Part shown: positions 1 through 5,207 of the stretch, one piece after another
How the letters are laid out: each line of letters begins with the position of its first letter
How positions within the stretch are numbered: position 1 is the first letter of the stretch
Source: Pseudomonadota bacterium
GTDB lineage: Bacteria; Pseudomonadota; Alphaproteobacteria; Acetobacterales; Acetobacteraceae
Assembly (NCBI GenBank): GCA_021808185.1
Contig: JAKBCB010000265.1
Coordinates: forward strand, 1-5,744
Length of the DNA stretch: 5,744 bases
Reading direction: 5' to 3'
The notes under the pieces: model-generated
Database searches by the model: none
Told to the model about the DNA's origin: nothing
The model's input: only the letters and a program-made list of their open reading frames with translations
Translations under genes and position numbers: made by a program

Positions 1-167
1 TTTTCCCTGCAACCGGATGCGCGCCTGCGTCCGGCGGCCATCGAGCATGACGATCATTGCCGTTTCGGCCACACATACAAAAATAATCTGTGTAATCTGA
101 GTAATCTGTGGATAGACCCCCTTCCTTTGTCCAACTCGCCCCAGACCCCAAAGCGGGAAACCAGCCC
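1..167. other. gatB leader region, no firm gene
   Basis: No convincing complete gene lies here. All three forward frames entering from the left edge are short and give no recognisable C-terminus; one ends at 48-50, one at 98-100, and one at 169-171, overlapping the gatB ATG as ATGA. That last frame has no ATG or GTG and reads through the tandem repeat, so it is probably chance. On the minus strand a frame running off the left edge from ATG 57 reads MIVMLDGRRTQARIRLQGK, vaguely like the N-terminal strand region of thermonuclease (SNase) proteins but without their usual DGDT motif. gatA, often found next to gatB, is not visible within these bases. Confidence 0.4.
84..110. repeat. Triple 9-bp tandem repeat (TAATCTGTG type)
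   Basis: Three head-to-tail 9-bp units are visible: TAATCTGTG (84-92), TAATCTGAG (93-101) and TAATCTGTG (102-110), followed by GATAG. The block is AT-rich compared with its surroundings and is preceded by a run of A residues. The third unit supplies an in-frame GTG (108-110) that could be mistaken for the gatB start. Translated in the opposite direction it gives a QIT-QIT pattern. From memory, similar AATCTGTG tandem units recur in intergenic DNA of many unrelated bacteria. Their function is not known to me. Confidence 0.8.
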
Positions 168-1619
168 ATGACCTACACCATCGAAGGCGCCACCGGATCG
201 TGGGAGGTCGTTGTCGGCCTGGAAGTCCATGCCCAGGTCATCAGCCAGTCCAAATTGTTCTCCGGCGCCGCCACCGCGTTCGGGGCGGAGCCGAATTCGC
301 AGGTTTCGTTCGTGGACGCGGCGTTTCCCGGCATGTTGCCGGTGCCGAACGCCGAGTGCATCGCGCAGGCCGTGCGCACCGGGCTTGGCCTGAAGGCGCG
401 GATCAATCTCGTCAGCCGCTTCGACCGGAAGAACTACTTCTACGCCGATCTGCCGTCGGGCTATCAGATCAGCCAGTATGAGCACCCCATCGTCGGCACC
501 GGCGGCATCGAGATCGAACTCGCCGACGGCGGCACGAAAACCATCGGTGTGACGCGCCTGCATCTGGAGCAGGACGCGGGCAAAAGCCTGCACGACCAGC
601 ACCCGACGAAATCGTACATCGACCTCAATCGCGCCGGTGTCGCGCTGATGGAGATCGTCTCCGAGCCGGACATCAGAAGCCCGGAGGAAGCCGGCGCCTA
701 TATTCGCAAGCTGCGGTCCATTCTGCGCTATCTCGGCACCTGCGACGGCAACATGGAGGAAGGCTCGCTGCGTGCCGATGTCAACGTCTCGGTGCGCAAG
801 CCGGGCGAGGCGTATCGCACGCGCTGCGAGGTGAAGAACGTCAACTCCGTCCGCTTCGTGATGCAGGCGGTCGAGGCCGAGGCGACGCGGCAGATCGAGG
901 TGTGGGAAGCGGGCGAGAGCGTGCGCCAGGAAACCCGGCTGTTCGATTCCGCGCGCGGCACCACGCGGGCGATGCGCGGCAAGGAAGACGCGCACGACTA
1001 CCGCTATTTCCCGGACCCCGACCTGCCCCCGCTGGTGCTGGAGCAAGCCTGGGTCGATGACCTCGCGCAACACCTGCCCGAGTTGCCGGATGCCAAACGC
1101 GCCCGCTTCGTGGCCGAATACGGGCTGTCGCCGTACGACGCCGGCGTGCTGGTGGCCGAACGCGCGACGGCCGAGTATTTCGAGGCGGTGGCGCGCGGGC
1201 GCGACGCCAAGCAGGCGGCGAACTGGGTGACGGGCGACCTGTTCGCCATGCTCAACCGCACCGGCCACGGCATCGAGACCTCGCCCGTGTCCGCCGCCGC
1301 GCTGGGCGAGTTGCTCGACCTGATCGGCAACGAGACGATCAGCGGCAAGATCGCGAAGGACGTGTTCGCGCTCATGGTGGAAACCGGCGAGGCGCCGGGG
1401 GCGATCGTGCAGGCGCGCGGGCTGCGGCAGGTGAAGGACACCGGCGCGATCGACGCGGCCGTCGCCGCCGTGCTGAGCGCGAACCCGGACAAGGTGGCCG
1501 ACTACAAGGCGGGCAAGGAGAAGATGTTCGGCTTCTTCGTCGGCCAGGTGATGAAGGCGATGGCCGGCCGCGGCAACCCGGCTTTGGTGAACGAGGCGCT
1601 GAAGCGCGCGCTGGCGTAG
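168..1619 (+). CDS. gatB: Asp-tRNA(Asn)/Glu-tRNA(Gln) amidotransferase subunit B
   Basis: GatB is the kinase and tRNA-binding subunit of cytosolic GatCAB, which phosphorylates and then amidates misacylated Glu-tRNA(Gln) or Asp-tRNA(Asn), using ammonia delivered from GatA. From the ATG at 168 the product is 483 residues, the usual family length. Diagnostic stretches in order are GLEVHAQ (about 17-23, with Glu and His of the metal/active site), YFYADLPSGYQISQ (90-103), LHLEQDAGKS (131-140), DLNRAGVALMEIVSEPD (152-168), the tRNA-side CEVKNVNSVRF (220-230) and DAHDYRYFPDPDLPPL (274-289). The YqeY-like C-terminal tail domain ends with YKAGKEKMFGFFVGQVMKAM. The frame is open back to GTG 108, but those 20 extra residues come from the repeat and leader, so ATG 168 is preferred; its ribosome site is weak. 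gatA and gatC are not adjacent in the visible bases. The gene is intact. Confidence 0.97.
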   Translation: MTYTIEGATGSWEVVVGLEVHAQVISQSKLFSGAATAFGAEPNSQVSFVDAAFPGMLPVPNAECIAQAVRTGLGLKARINLVSRFDRKNYFYADLPSGYQISQYEHPIVGTGGIEIELADGGTKTIGVTRLHLEQDAGKSLHDQHPTKSYIDLNRAGVALMEIVSEPDIRSPEEAGAYIRKLRSILRYLGTCDGNMEEGSLRADVNVSVRKPGEAYRTRCEVKNVNSVRFVMQAVEAEATRQIEVWEAGESVRQETRLFDSARGTTRAMRGKEDAHDYRYFPDPDLPPLVLEQAWVDDLAQHLPELPDAKRARFVAEYGLSPYDAGVLVAERATAEYFEAVARGRDAKQAANWVTGDLFAMLNRTGHGIETSPVSAAALGELLDLIGNETISGKIAKDVFALMVETGEAPGAIVQARGLRQVKDTGAIDAAVAAVLSANPDKVADYKAGKEKMFGFFVGQVMKAMAGRGNPALVNEALKRALA

Positions 1620-1636
1620 GGCCGCCGGCAGGAAAT

Positions 1637-1669
1637 CCCCCCCTCCGGTGCGCCCGGCCGGAAGGGGGG
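1637..1669. terminator. Hairpin between convergent gatB and hsp20
   Basis: A 12-bp stem with one mismatch (arms 1637-1648 and 1658-1669, C-rich then G-rich) closes a 9-nt loop between the stop codons of two convergent genes. Read on the minus strand the stem is followed by ATTT, a weak U-tract, so it fits hsp20 termination best. On the plus strand no U-tract follows. A shared bidirectional terminator is the inferred role. Confidence 0.6.
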
Positions 1670-1685
1670 CTGGCGAGCGAACTCG

Positions 1686-2204
1686 TCAGGCGGCCGGCTT
1701 GACCTCGATCTTCTTGGTCTCCGGCGCCGCCGCCTTCGTTTTGGGCAGCTTTACGGTCAGCACGCCATTGGCGAACGAGGCGGCGATGGCCCCGCCGTCC
1801 ACGCCGTCCGGCAGGGTGAAACTGCGGGTGAAGGCGCCGTAGCTGCGCTCGCTCAAGTGCATCTCGGCCTCGTCGCGCTCGCTTTCCTGCTTCTTCTCGC
1901 CCTTGATGGTCAGCATGTCGCCACGCAGCTCGACCGTGACATCCTTCTCGGCCATGCCGGGAACTTCGGCGGTCATGGTGTAGCCGGCGTCGTCCTCGGC
2001 GATGTCCATGGCGGGCAGGGTCAGCGCCGGGCCTTCCCAGCGCAGCGCGGGCGCGGCGTCCAGCAGGCGGCGGAACGACGGCACGCCGAAGCCGGTGGCG
2101 AAGCGGTCGAACGCGCGGTCCATTTCGGTGCGGAAGGCCTGCCACACATCCGGCGTGGCCGGGGGTGGCGCGGGCTTTTTGACTTCGACGGGCGTGCTGG
2201 CCAT
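1686..2204 (-). CDS. Hsp20/alpha-crystallin small heat-shock protein
   Basis: This is an ATP-independent holdase chaperone of the small heat-shock family, which binds unfolding proteins in the cytoplasm for later refolding by DnaK/ClpB. From the ATG at 2204 it has 172 residues. The N-terminal arm contains an amphipathic segment DVWQAFRTEMDRAFDRF (19-35). The alpha-crystallin domain runs from about 64 to 155: MDIAEDDAGYTMTAEVPGM, then DVTVELRGDMLTIKGEKK, and the signature NGVLTVKLPK (146-155). The C-terminal tail carries an I-x-V motif (IEV, 166-168), which in this family docks between dimers. The frame extends 16 codons further upstream, but ATG 2204 is chosen because AAGG and GGAG sequences lie just before it and the protein then starts MASTPVEVKK. 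It is transcribed divergently from the methyltransferase. I could not find a convincing heat-shock promoter or RNA thermometer in the 121 bases between them. Confidence 0.95.
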   Translation of the reverse strand: MASTPVEVKKPAPPPATPDVWQAFRTEMDRAFDRFATGFGVPSFRRLLDAAPALRWEGPALTLPAMDIAEDDAGYTMTAEVPGMAEKDVTVELRGDMLTIKGEKKQESERDEAEMHLSERSYGAFTRSFTLPDGVDGGAIAASFANGVLTVKLPKTKAAAPETKKIEVKPAA

Positions 2205-2325
2205 GTGCCTTACTCCGATTGTCACCGCCATTGCGGCGGACCCGCGCGCCATTTAGCCCCACCGCCGCGCGAGGGCCTTGAGGCAGGTCAATCGGCGTTT
2301 ACCTTTCCCCAAGCACTTGCCCGGC
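2205..2325. other. Divergent intergenic region hsp20 / methyltransferase
   Basis: These 121 bases must hold the promoters for both divergent genes if each is transcribed on its own. On the minus strand TTGACC (a -35-like hexamer, 2286-2291) is visible, but no good -10 lies at the proper distance; CTAAAT (2252-2257) is too far away. On the plus strand CCTTGAGG near 2276-2283 resembles part of a heat-shock -35, again without a matching -10. I assign no promoter here. Confidence 0.35.
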
Positions 2326-3027
2326 ATGAAGGCGGCAGCCACGCACACCGTCCGCGAGATGCACGCCAAAGACCCCGGCTATCACGCCCACCTCAATGCG
2401 GCACTGCTCGCGGCGATCCCGCCGGACGCGGCCATGGTGCTGGAGATCGGCTGCGGCACCGGGGCGCTCGGCGCCGCGCACAAGGGGCGCAACCCGGATG
2501 CGCGCGTCCATGGCGTGGAAATCCAGCCGGCCGCGGCGGCCGCGGCGGCGCAGGTGCTCGACATGGTGCTGTGCTGCGGGGCCGAGACCGCTGATCTCGG
2601 GTTCCTCGAAGGCCGCGTCGATTGCCTGGTTTATGGCGACGTGTTGCAGCATATGGCCGACCCATGGGCGGTGCTGGCGCGCGACCGCGCGCTGCTGTCG
2701 GACACCGGCCTCGTCGTCGCCAGCATTCCCAACGTGCAGCACTGGTCGCTGATCGAACATCTGCTGCGCGGCCACTGGACCTATTCCGACCAGGGGCTGC
2801 TCGACACCGCGCATCTGCGCTTCTTCACGTACGAAAGCATCGTGGCGATGTTCGATGCCGCGGGGCTGGAGATCGGGCGCACGCTGGGCCTGCTGAACAC
2901 GCCCGAGCGCGCGACCGCGCTGGCGGAATCCCTCGCCCCGGCGCTGATGGCGCTGGGGGTGGACACCGCGCAGTTCGCGCGCACCAGCGGCCCGCTGCAA
3001 TACCTCGTCACCGCGACCCCCCGGTAG
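2326..3027 (+). CDS. Class I SAM-dependent methyltransferase
   Basis: The product is predicted to transfer a methyl group from S-adenosylmethionine to an unknown acceptor. From ATG 2326 it has 233 residues with a complete Rossmann-type core. Motif I is VLEIGCGTGALG (38-49), followed by an acidic strand-2 end, HGVEIQP (62-68), the YGDVLQHMADPW segment (103-114), VVASIPNVQHWS (130-141) and LDTAHLRFFTYESI (159-172). The IPNVQHWS and HLRFF signatures are ones I associate with methyltransferases found beside glycosyltransferases in surface-polysaccharide loci of alphaproteobacteria, but no sugar gene is adjacent, so the substrate is open. A TTG at 2278 with GAGGG before it is an alternative start that would add 16 residues (MRQVNRRLPF...); the extension has no family-like content. 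A run of seven alanines (about 69-75) is encoded by a duplicated 9-bp unit. The gene is convergent with the next one. Confidence 0.88.
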   Translation: MKAAATHTVREMHAKDPGYHAHLNAALLAAIPPDAAMVLEIGCGTGALGAAHKGRNPDARVHGVEIQPAAAAAAAQVLDMVLCCGAETADLGFLEGRVDCLVYGDVLQHMADPWAVLARDRALLSDTGLVVASIPNVQHWSLIEHLLRGHWTYSDQGLLDTAHLRFFTYESIVAMFDAAGLEIGRTLGLLNTPERATALAESLAPALMALGVDTAQFARTSGPLQYLVTATPR

Positions 3028-3029
3028 CG

Positions 3030-3046
3030 GGGGATGTCACATCCCC
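3030..3046. terminator. Near-perfect palindrome at convergent stops
   Basis: GGGGATGT, one C, then ACATCCCC form an 8-bp inverted repeat (3030-3037 and 3039-3046), practically a stem of GGGGAT/ATCCCC with a small loop. It starts 3 bp after the methyltransferase stop and covers the last codons and stop of the minus-strand NTF2-like gene. No U-tract follows on either strand. The position suggests a shared terminator or 3'-end stabilising hairpin for both mRNAs. Confidence 0.45.
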
Positions 3047-3519
3047 AGGTCGGTCAGGCCGGGATGCTCCGCCGGGCGCGGCCCCGGCGCGGGCCACAGG
3101 AAGCGGCGCTGCGCGGGCTGGATCGGCACGTCGTTGATCGAGGCTTCGCGCCTGCGCATCAGCCCGTTGGGCGCGAACTCCCATTGTTCGTTGCCGTGCG
3201 CGCGGAACCAGTTTCCGGCCGCGTCGTGGAATTCGTAGGCGAAGCGCACGGCGATGCGGTTGCCGGTAAAGGCCCAGACCTCCTTGATGAGCCGGTATTC
3301 GTGCTCGGCCTGCCATTTGCGCGTCAGGAACGCCTCGATGGCGGGCCGGCCGCTGAAGAACTCGGCGCGATTGCGCCAGGCGCTGTCCGGCGTGTAGGCC
3401 AGCGCCACCCGCGCGGGGTCGCGGCTGTTCCAGGCGTCCTCGGCCTTGCGGGCTTTCTCGGCCGCCGTCTCGGCGGTGAAGGGCGGCAGCGGCGGGCGGG
3501 GTTGTTCGGTCTGGGTCAT
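3037..3519 (-). CDS. DUF1348 / NTF2-like (SnoaL-fold) protein
   Basis: This 160-residue protein looks like a complete member of the DUF1348 branch of the nuclear transport factor 2-like superfamily, small cone-shaped alpha+beta barrels with a ligand pocket; the family's reaction, if any, is not established. Visible hallmarks are AWNSRDPARVALAYTPDS (28-45), WRNRAEFFSGRPAIEAFL (48-65), an aromatic stretch AVRFAYEFHDAAGNWFR (90-106), GNEQWEF (109-115) and the distal LMRRREASINDVPI (120-133). The C-terminal end is proline-rich (WPAPGPRPAEHPG). No signal peptide or membrane segment is seen, so it is probably cytosolic. The start at ATG 3519 is supported by GGAGAG about seven bases before it; an upstream ATG at 3555 is in frame but would add 12 residues unlike the family. 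It is monocistronic and convergent with the methyltransferase, giving no functional clue from context. Confidence 0.9.
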   Translation of the reverse strand: MTQTEQPRPPLPPFTAETAAEKARKAEDAWNSRDPARVALAYTPDSAWRNRAEFFSGRPAIEAFLTRKWQAEHEYRLIKEVWAFTGNRIAVRFAYEFHDAAGNWFRAHGNEQWEFAPNGLMRRREASINDVPIQPAQRRFLWPAPGPRPAEHPGLTDLGM

Positions 3520-3682
3520 GCGGCGCTCTCCGACTAAGGCGGCTCGGTCCAACAAGATTATTCAACAAAAAATTAGGTTTGTTGTCTCTCGCTGAGATCG
3601 CGCGACGCGGGGATTTCGTGTCAAGCTTCACCATCGAAGGTTCGCCGGCACCTGAACCGGGCACGCAAGAAGGCGATTGCCG
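3520..3682. other. Intergenic region with AT-rich island
   Basis: A divergent intergenic region between the NTF2-like gene and the small ORF. Bases about 3550-3585 are conspicuously AT-rich in a GC-rich window and contain repeated CAACAA units. Further right a 5-bp inverted repeat, GGTTC (3639-3643) and GAACC (3654-3658), lies shortly before the small ORF. Promoters for both flanking genes could lie here, but I see no pair of hexamers with correct spacing. Confidence 0.45.
3563..3584. repeat. Inverted repeat CAACAAA / TTTGTTG
   Basis: A perfect 7-bp inverted repeat (3563-3569 and 3578-3584) with an 8-nt AT-rich spacer sits in the low-GC island of the divergent intergenic region. A third CAACAA-like copy lies just upstream (about 3550-3555). 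It could be a regulator-binding site for either flanking gene, or a hairpin; the sequence alone does not decide. Confidence 0.5.
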
Positions 3683-3913
3683 ATGACCAGAACGGTTCCT
3701 GACGAATCTCCCGAGCCGCGGGCCGAAGCGGCGCCGGCCGCGAAGCCGCCGACCCCGCCACGGCGGGTGTTCCGCGAATTGCTGGCGCGCCCCGCCGTCG
3801 CGCGGGCGGACGAGGGGCCTTGCGTGGACGCGCTGACCCCGGAACTGCGCCAGCGCATCGCCACCGCCTCGCGCTCACGCCTGATCGGCGCATTGCTGCC
3901 GCCCCGGCGCTAG
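3683..3913 (+). CDS. Small Pro/Ala-rich hypothetical protein
   Basis: A 76-residue ORF that I do not recognise. Support for it being a gene is an AGAAGG ribosome site about nine bases before ATG 3683, a codon pattern rich in G/C third positions, and a hairpin soon after the TAG stop. The N-terminal third is probably disordered and proline/alanine-rich (SPEPRAEAAPAAKPPTPP). It is followed by a basic-amphipathic part (RRVFRELLARPAVARADEG), one cysteine in GPCVDALTPELRQRIA, and a C-terminal helix-like end SRSRLIGALLPPRR. No signal peptide or membrane span is visible. An in-frame TTG at 3677 is a weaker alternative start. It stands alone on its strand, separated from the LacI gene by 229 bases. 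High-GC DNA yields chance ORFs of this size, so it could be spurious. Confidence 0.55.
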   Translation: MTRTVPDESPEPRAEAAPAAKPPTPPRRVFRELLARPAVARADEGPCVDALTPELRQRIATASRSRLIGALLPPRR

Positions 3914-3926
3914 CCGGCGCGATGAA

Positions 3927-3956
3927 AAGCCCCCTCCCGCAAGGGGAGGGGGGCTT
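3927..3956. terminator. GC-rich hairpin with GCAA loop after small ORF
   Basis: An AAG-C5-T-CCC arm (3927-3938) pairs with a G-rich arm ending CTT (3943-3956) around a GCAA tetraloop, with about one bulged G. It begins 13 bp after the small ORF stop. The U-tract (TTTT) follows the stem only on the minus strand, although no minus-strand gene ends here. From memory, CCCTCCCGCAAGGGGAGGG-type palindromes are abundant intergenic elements in alphaproteobacteria, so this may be a dispersed repeat rather than a dedicated terminator. Confidence 0.6.
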
Positions 3957-3961
3957 GCGTG

Positions 3962-4002
3962 CCCCGACCACGGGGGACTGCTGAGCGGGCGGGCGCGCCC
4001 GC
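3962..4002. repeat. Two further palindromes in tandem
   Basis: Directly after the GCAA hairpin come a CCCCG-ACCA-CGGGG stem-loop (3962-3975) and a perfect 14-bp GC palindrome, GCGGGCGCGCCCGC (3989-4002). With the preceding hairpin this makes three palindromic units in about 75 bases of non-coding DNA between the small ORF and the lacI-type promoter. They may be parts of one composite repeat element, which is inference. Confidence 0.5.
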
Positions 4003-4024
4003 GAATGGCGACACAATCGACCCA

Positions 4025-4053
4025 TTGACAGCGGGCACGGTTTTCGATTGTAT
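4025..4053 (+). promoter_or_regulatory. Candidate sigma-70-type promoter of the LacI operon
   Basis: A perfect TTGACA (4025-4030) is followed after 17 bp by TTGTAT (4048-4053), a poor -10 matching three consensus positions. An alternative -10, TATAAC (4064-4069), matches five of six positions but has no -35 at normal spacing and lies inside the operator-like palindrome. Transcription from here would run into the LacI gene with a leader of roughly 80 nt. Confidence 0.45.
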
Positions 4054-4055
4054 CA

Positions 4056-4069
4056 GTAAAACGTATAAC
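4056..4069. promoter_or_regulatory. LacI-like operator candidate GTAAAACGTATAAC
   Basis: This 14-bp imperfect palindrome is centred on CG with five of seven half-site positions matching. That agrees with LacI/GalR family operators, which are usually short, AT-flanked and have a central CG. It lies just downstream of the candidate -10, where a bound repressor would block transcription. Autorepression of the lacI-type gene and its coupled binding-protein gene is inferred. Confidence 0.45.
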
Positions 4070-4142
4070 AAAGCGGCGCTGGCAATCAATGCCATCGCGT
4101 TTCGGGGGAGCGTGTCCGAGCAGGACGCGGCAGCGTGTCGCT

Positions 4143-5207
4143 GTGACCAGCAAATTGCCTTCCATCCGCACCGTCGCCAACCTCGCCGGTGTCTCGACCG
4201 CCACCGTCTCCAACGTGCTGAACGCCCGCCGCAGCGTGGCCCCGGAGCTTGCCGCGCGCGTCCGTGCCGCCGTGGCCGAACTGGGCTACATCGCCGATGT
4301 CGGCGCCTCGCGCCTGCGCAGCCGCAAATCCGCCGTGGCCGGCGTTGTCGTCCCCGACCTCGCCAACCCGTTCTTCGGCGAGTTCGTGGCGGCGCTGGAA
4401 CAGGCCGCCCGGCAGGACGGCTACGAGCTGCTCATCGTCTCCTCCGGCGACGACCCGGCGCAGGAAGCCGCGCGGCTGCGCACCCTGCTGACATGGCGCC
4501 CGGCCGGGCTGATCGTCATTCCCTGCCGCGATATGATTGCCGGGCTCGATGCCGCGCACGCCGCGCGCGTGCCGCTGATCGCCGCCGACCGCTTTCCCGA
4601 AGGCCCGGCGATGGACGTGGTCGCGGTGGACAACCGCGCCGCCGCCGCCGACATGGCGCGCCACCTGATCGCGGGGGGGCGGCGGCACATCCTTGTCGCC
4701 GGGGCCAGCCTCGGCATCGGCAACATCCGCGAGCGCGTCGAGGGCATCCGCGCCGCCACCCGTGGCGCGGCGGAGGTGGAACTGCTCGAAGTCGGCTACA
4801 CGCTGGCCGACAGCCGGGCGCATCTGGCCGAACGCCTCGCGCGCGGGCTGCCGCCGGATGCGCTGTTCACGCTCAACAACGTGGCAACCCTCGGCGCCAT
4901 CGGCGCGATTGCCGCCGCCGGCCTGCGCGTGCCGGACGATCTGGCGCTGGTGGGCTTCGACGACGAGGAATGGATGCGCGCGGTCTCGCCGCCTGTCTCC
5001 GCCGTCCACCAGCCGGTCGAACGGCTCGGGCAGGAAGCGTGGGGGCGGCTGATGGCCCGCATCGGCGGCGACGCCGCGCCGCCGCGCCAGCTCCGCCTGC
5101 CCTGCACGCTCGAACTGCGCGACAGCAGCGCGCCGGCGCGGCGGTCGGCCGACTCCACCGCCCTTGGCCGATGGGCGCAACAAACTCGGAAGGAAACGCT
5201 GTCATGA
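4143..5207 (+). CDS. LacI/GalR-family transcriptional repressor
   Basis: A DNA-binding regulator expected to bind a palindromic operator and release it, or bind tighter, on binding a small sugar-like effector. From GTG 4143 it has 354 residues. The N-terminal helix-turn-helix is IRTVANLAGVSTATVSNVLN (8-27), with the TATVSNVLN recognition helix typical of the family. The hinge-helix region GASRLRSRKSAVAG (54-67) leads into a periplasmic-binding-protein-like effector domain: VVVPDLANPFFGEF (68-81), VDNRAAAADMARHLI (162-176), NNVATLGAIGAI (245-256) and VPDDLALVGFDDEEW (263-277). An in-frame ATG at 4089 would add 18 residues rich in Arg and Gly; GTG 4143 puts the helix-turn-helix at the usual distance from the N-terminus, but neither start has a clear ribosome site. 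Its stop overlaps the next gene's ATG (ATGA), indicating one operon. The effector cannot be told from sequence. Confidence 0.93.
   Translation: MTSKLPSIRTVANLAGVSTATVSNVLNARRSVAPELAARVRAAVAELGYIADVGASRLRSRKSAVAGVVVPDLANPFFGEFVAALEQAARQDGYELLIVSSGDDPAQEAARLRTLLTWRPAGLIVIPCRDMIAGLDAAHAARVPLIAADRFPEGPAMDVVAVDNRAAAADMARHLIAGGRRHILVAGASLGIGNIRERVEGIRAATRGAAEVELLEVGYTLADSRAHLAERLARGLPPDALFTLNNVATLGAIGAIAAAGLRVPDDLALVGFDDEEWMRAVSPPVSAVHQPVERLGQEAWGRLMARIGGDAAPPRQLRLPCTLELRDSSAPARRSADSTALGRWAQQTRKETLS
5187..5206 (+). promoter_or_regulatory. Ribosome site and ATGA coupling for the binding protein
   Basis: CGGAAGGAAA (5188-5197) is a strong Shine-Dalgarno sequence about seven to nine bases before ATG 5204, located inside the end of the regulator gene. 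The ATG overlaps the regulator's TGA (5205-5207). This fixes the start and implies that the two proteins are translated from one mRNA, with the binding protein able to recruit ribosomes on its own and so be made in excess. Confidence 0.8.

Noticed and set aside
54..1268. 404-residue open frame on the minus strand opposite gatB
   Set aside because: It is antisense to an unmistakable gatB; its Arg/His/Ala/Gly-rich composition is typical of a shadow frame in high-GC DNA and no domain is visible.
1372..2262. 296-residue minus-strand frame spanning the gatB end and the hsp20 region
   Set aside because: It overlaps hsp20 in another frame on the same strand and is dominated by Arg, Pro and Ser/Gly runs; the hsp20 frame carries the real domain.
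2205..2325. Heat-shock promoter or RNA thermometer before hsp20
   Set aside because: I looked for sigma-32-like hexamers and a leader hairpin masking the ribosome site; no combination had acceptable spacing or pairing.
1857..2594. 245-residue plus-strand frame across hsp20 and the start of the methyltransferase
   Set aside because: It covers two well-supported genes in the wrong frames and has no recognisable motif.
2299..3000. 233-residue minus-strand frame opposite the methyltransferase
   Set aside because: It is a shadow frame; the plus strand has clear SAM-binding motifs in order.
3008..3664. 218-residue minus-strand frame overlapping the NTF2-like gene
   Set aside because: It is a frame-shifted shadow of the DUF1348 gene, rich in Arg/Pro/Gly, without family features.
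4086..5183. 365-residue minus-strand frame opposite the LacI gene
   Set aside because: It mirrors the LacI coding region exactly; Gly/Arg/His-rich and motif-free.
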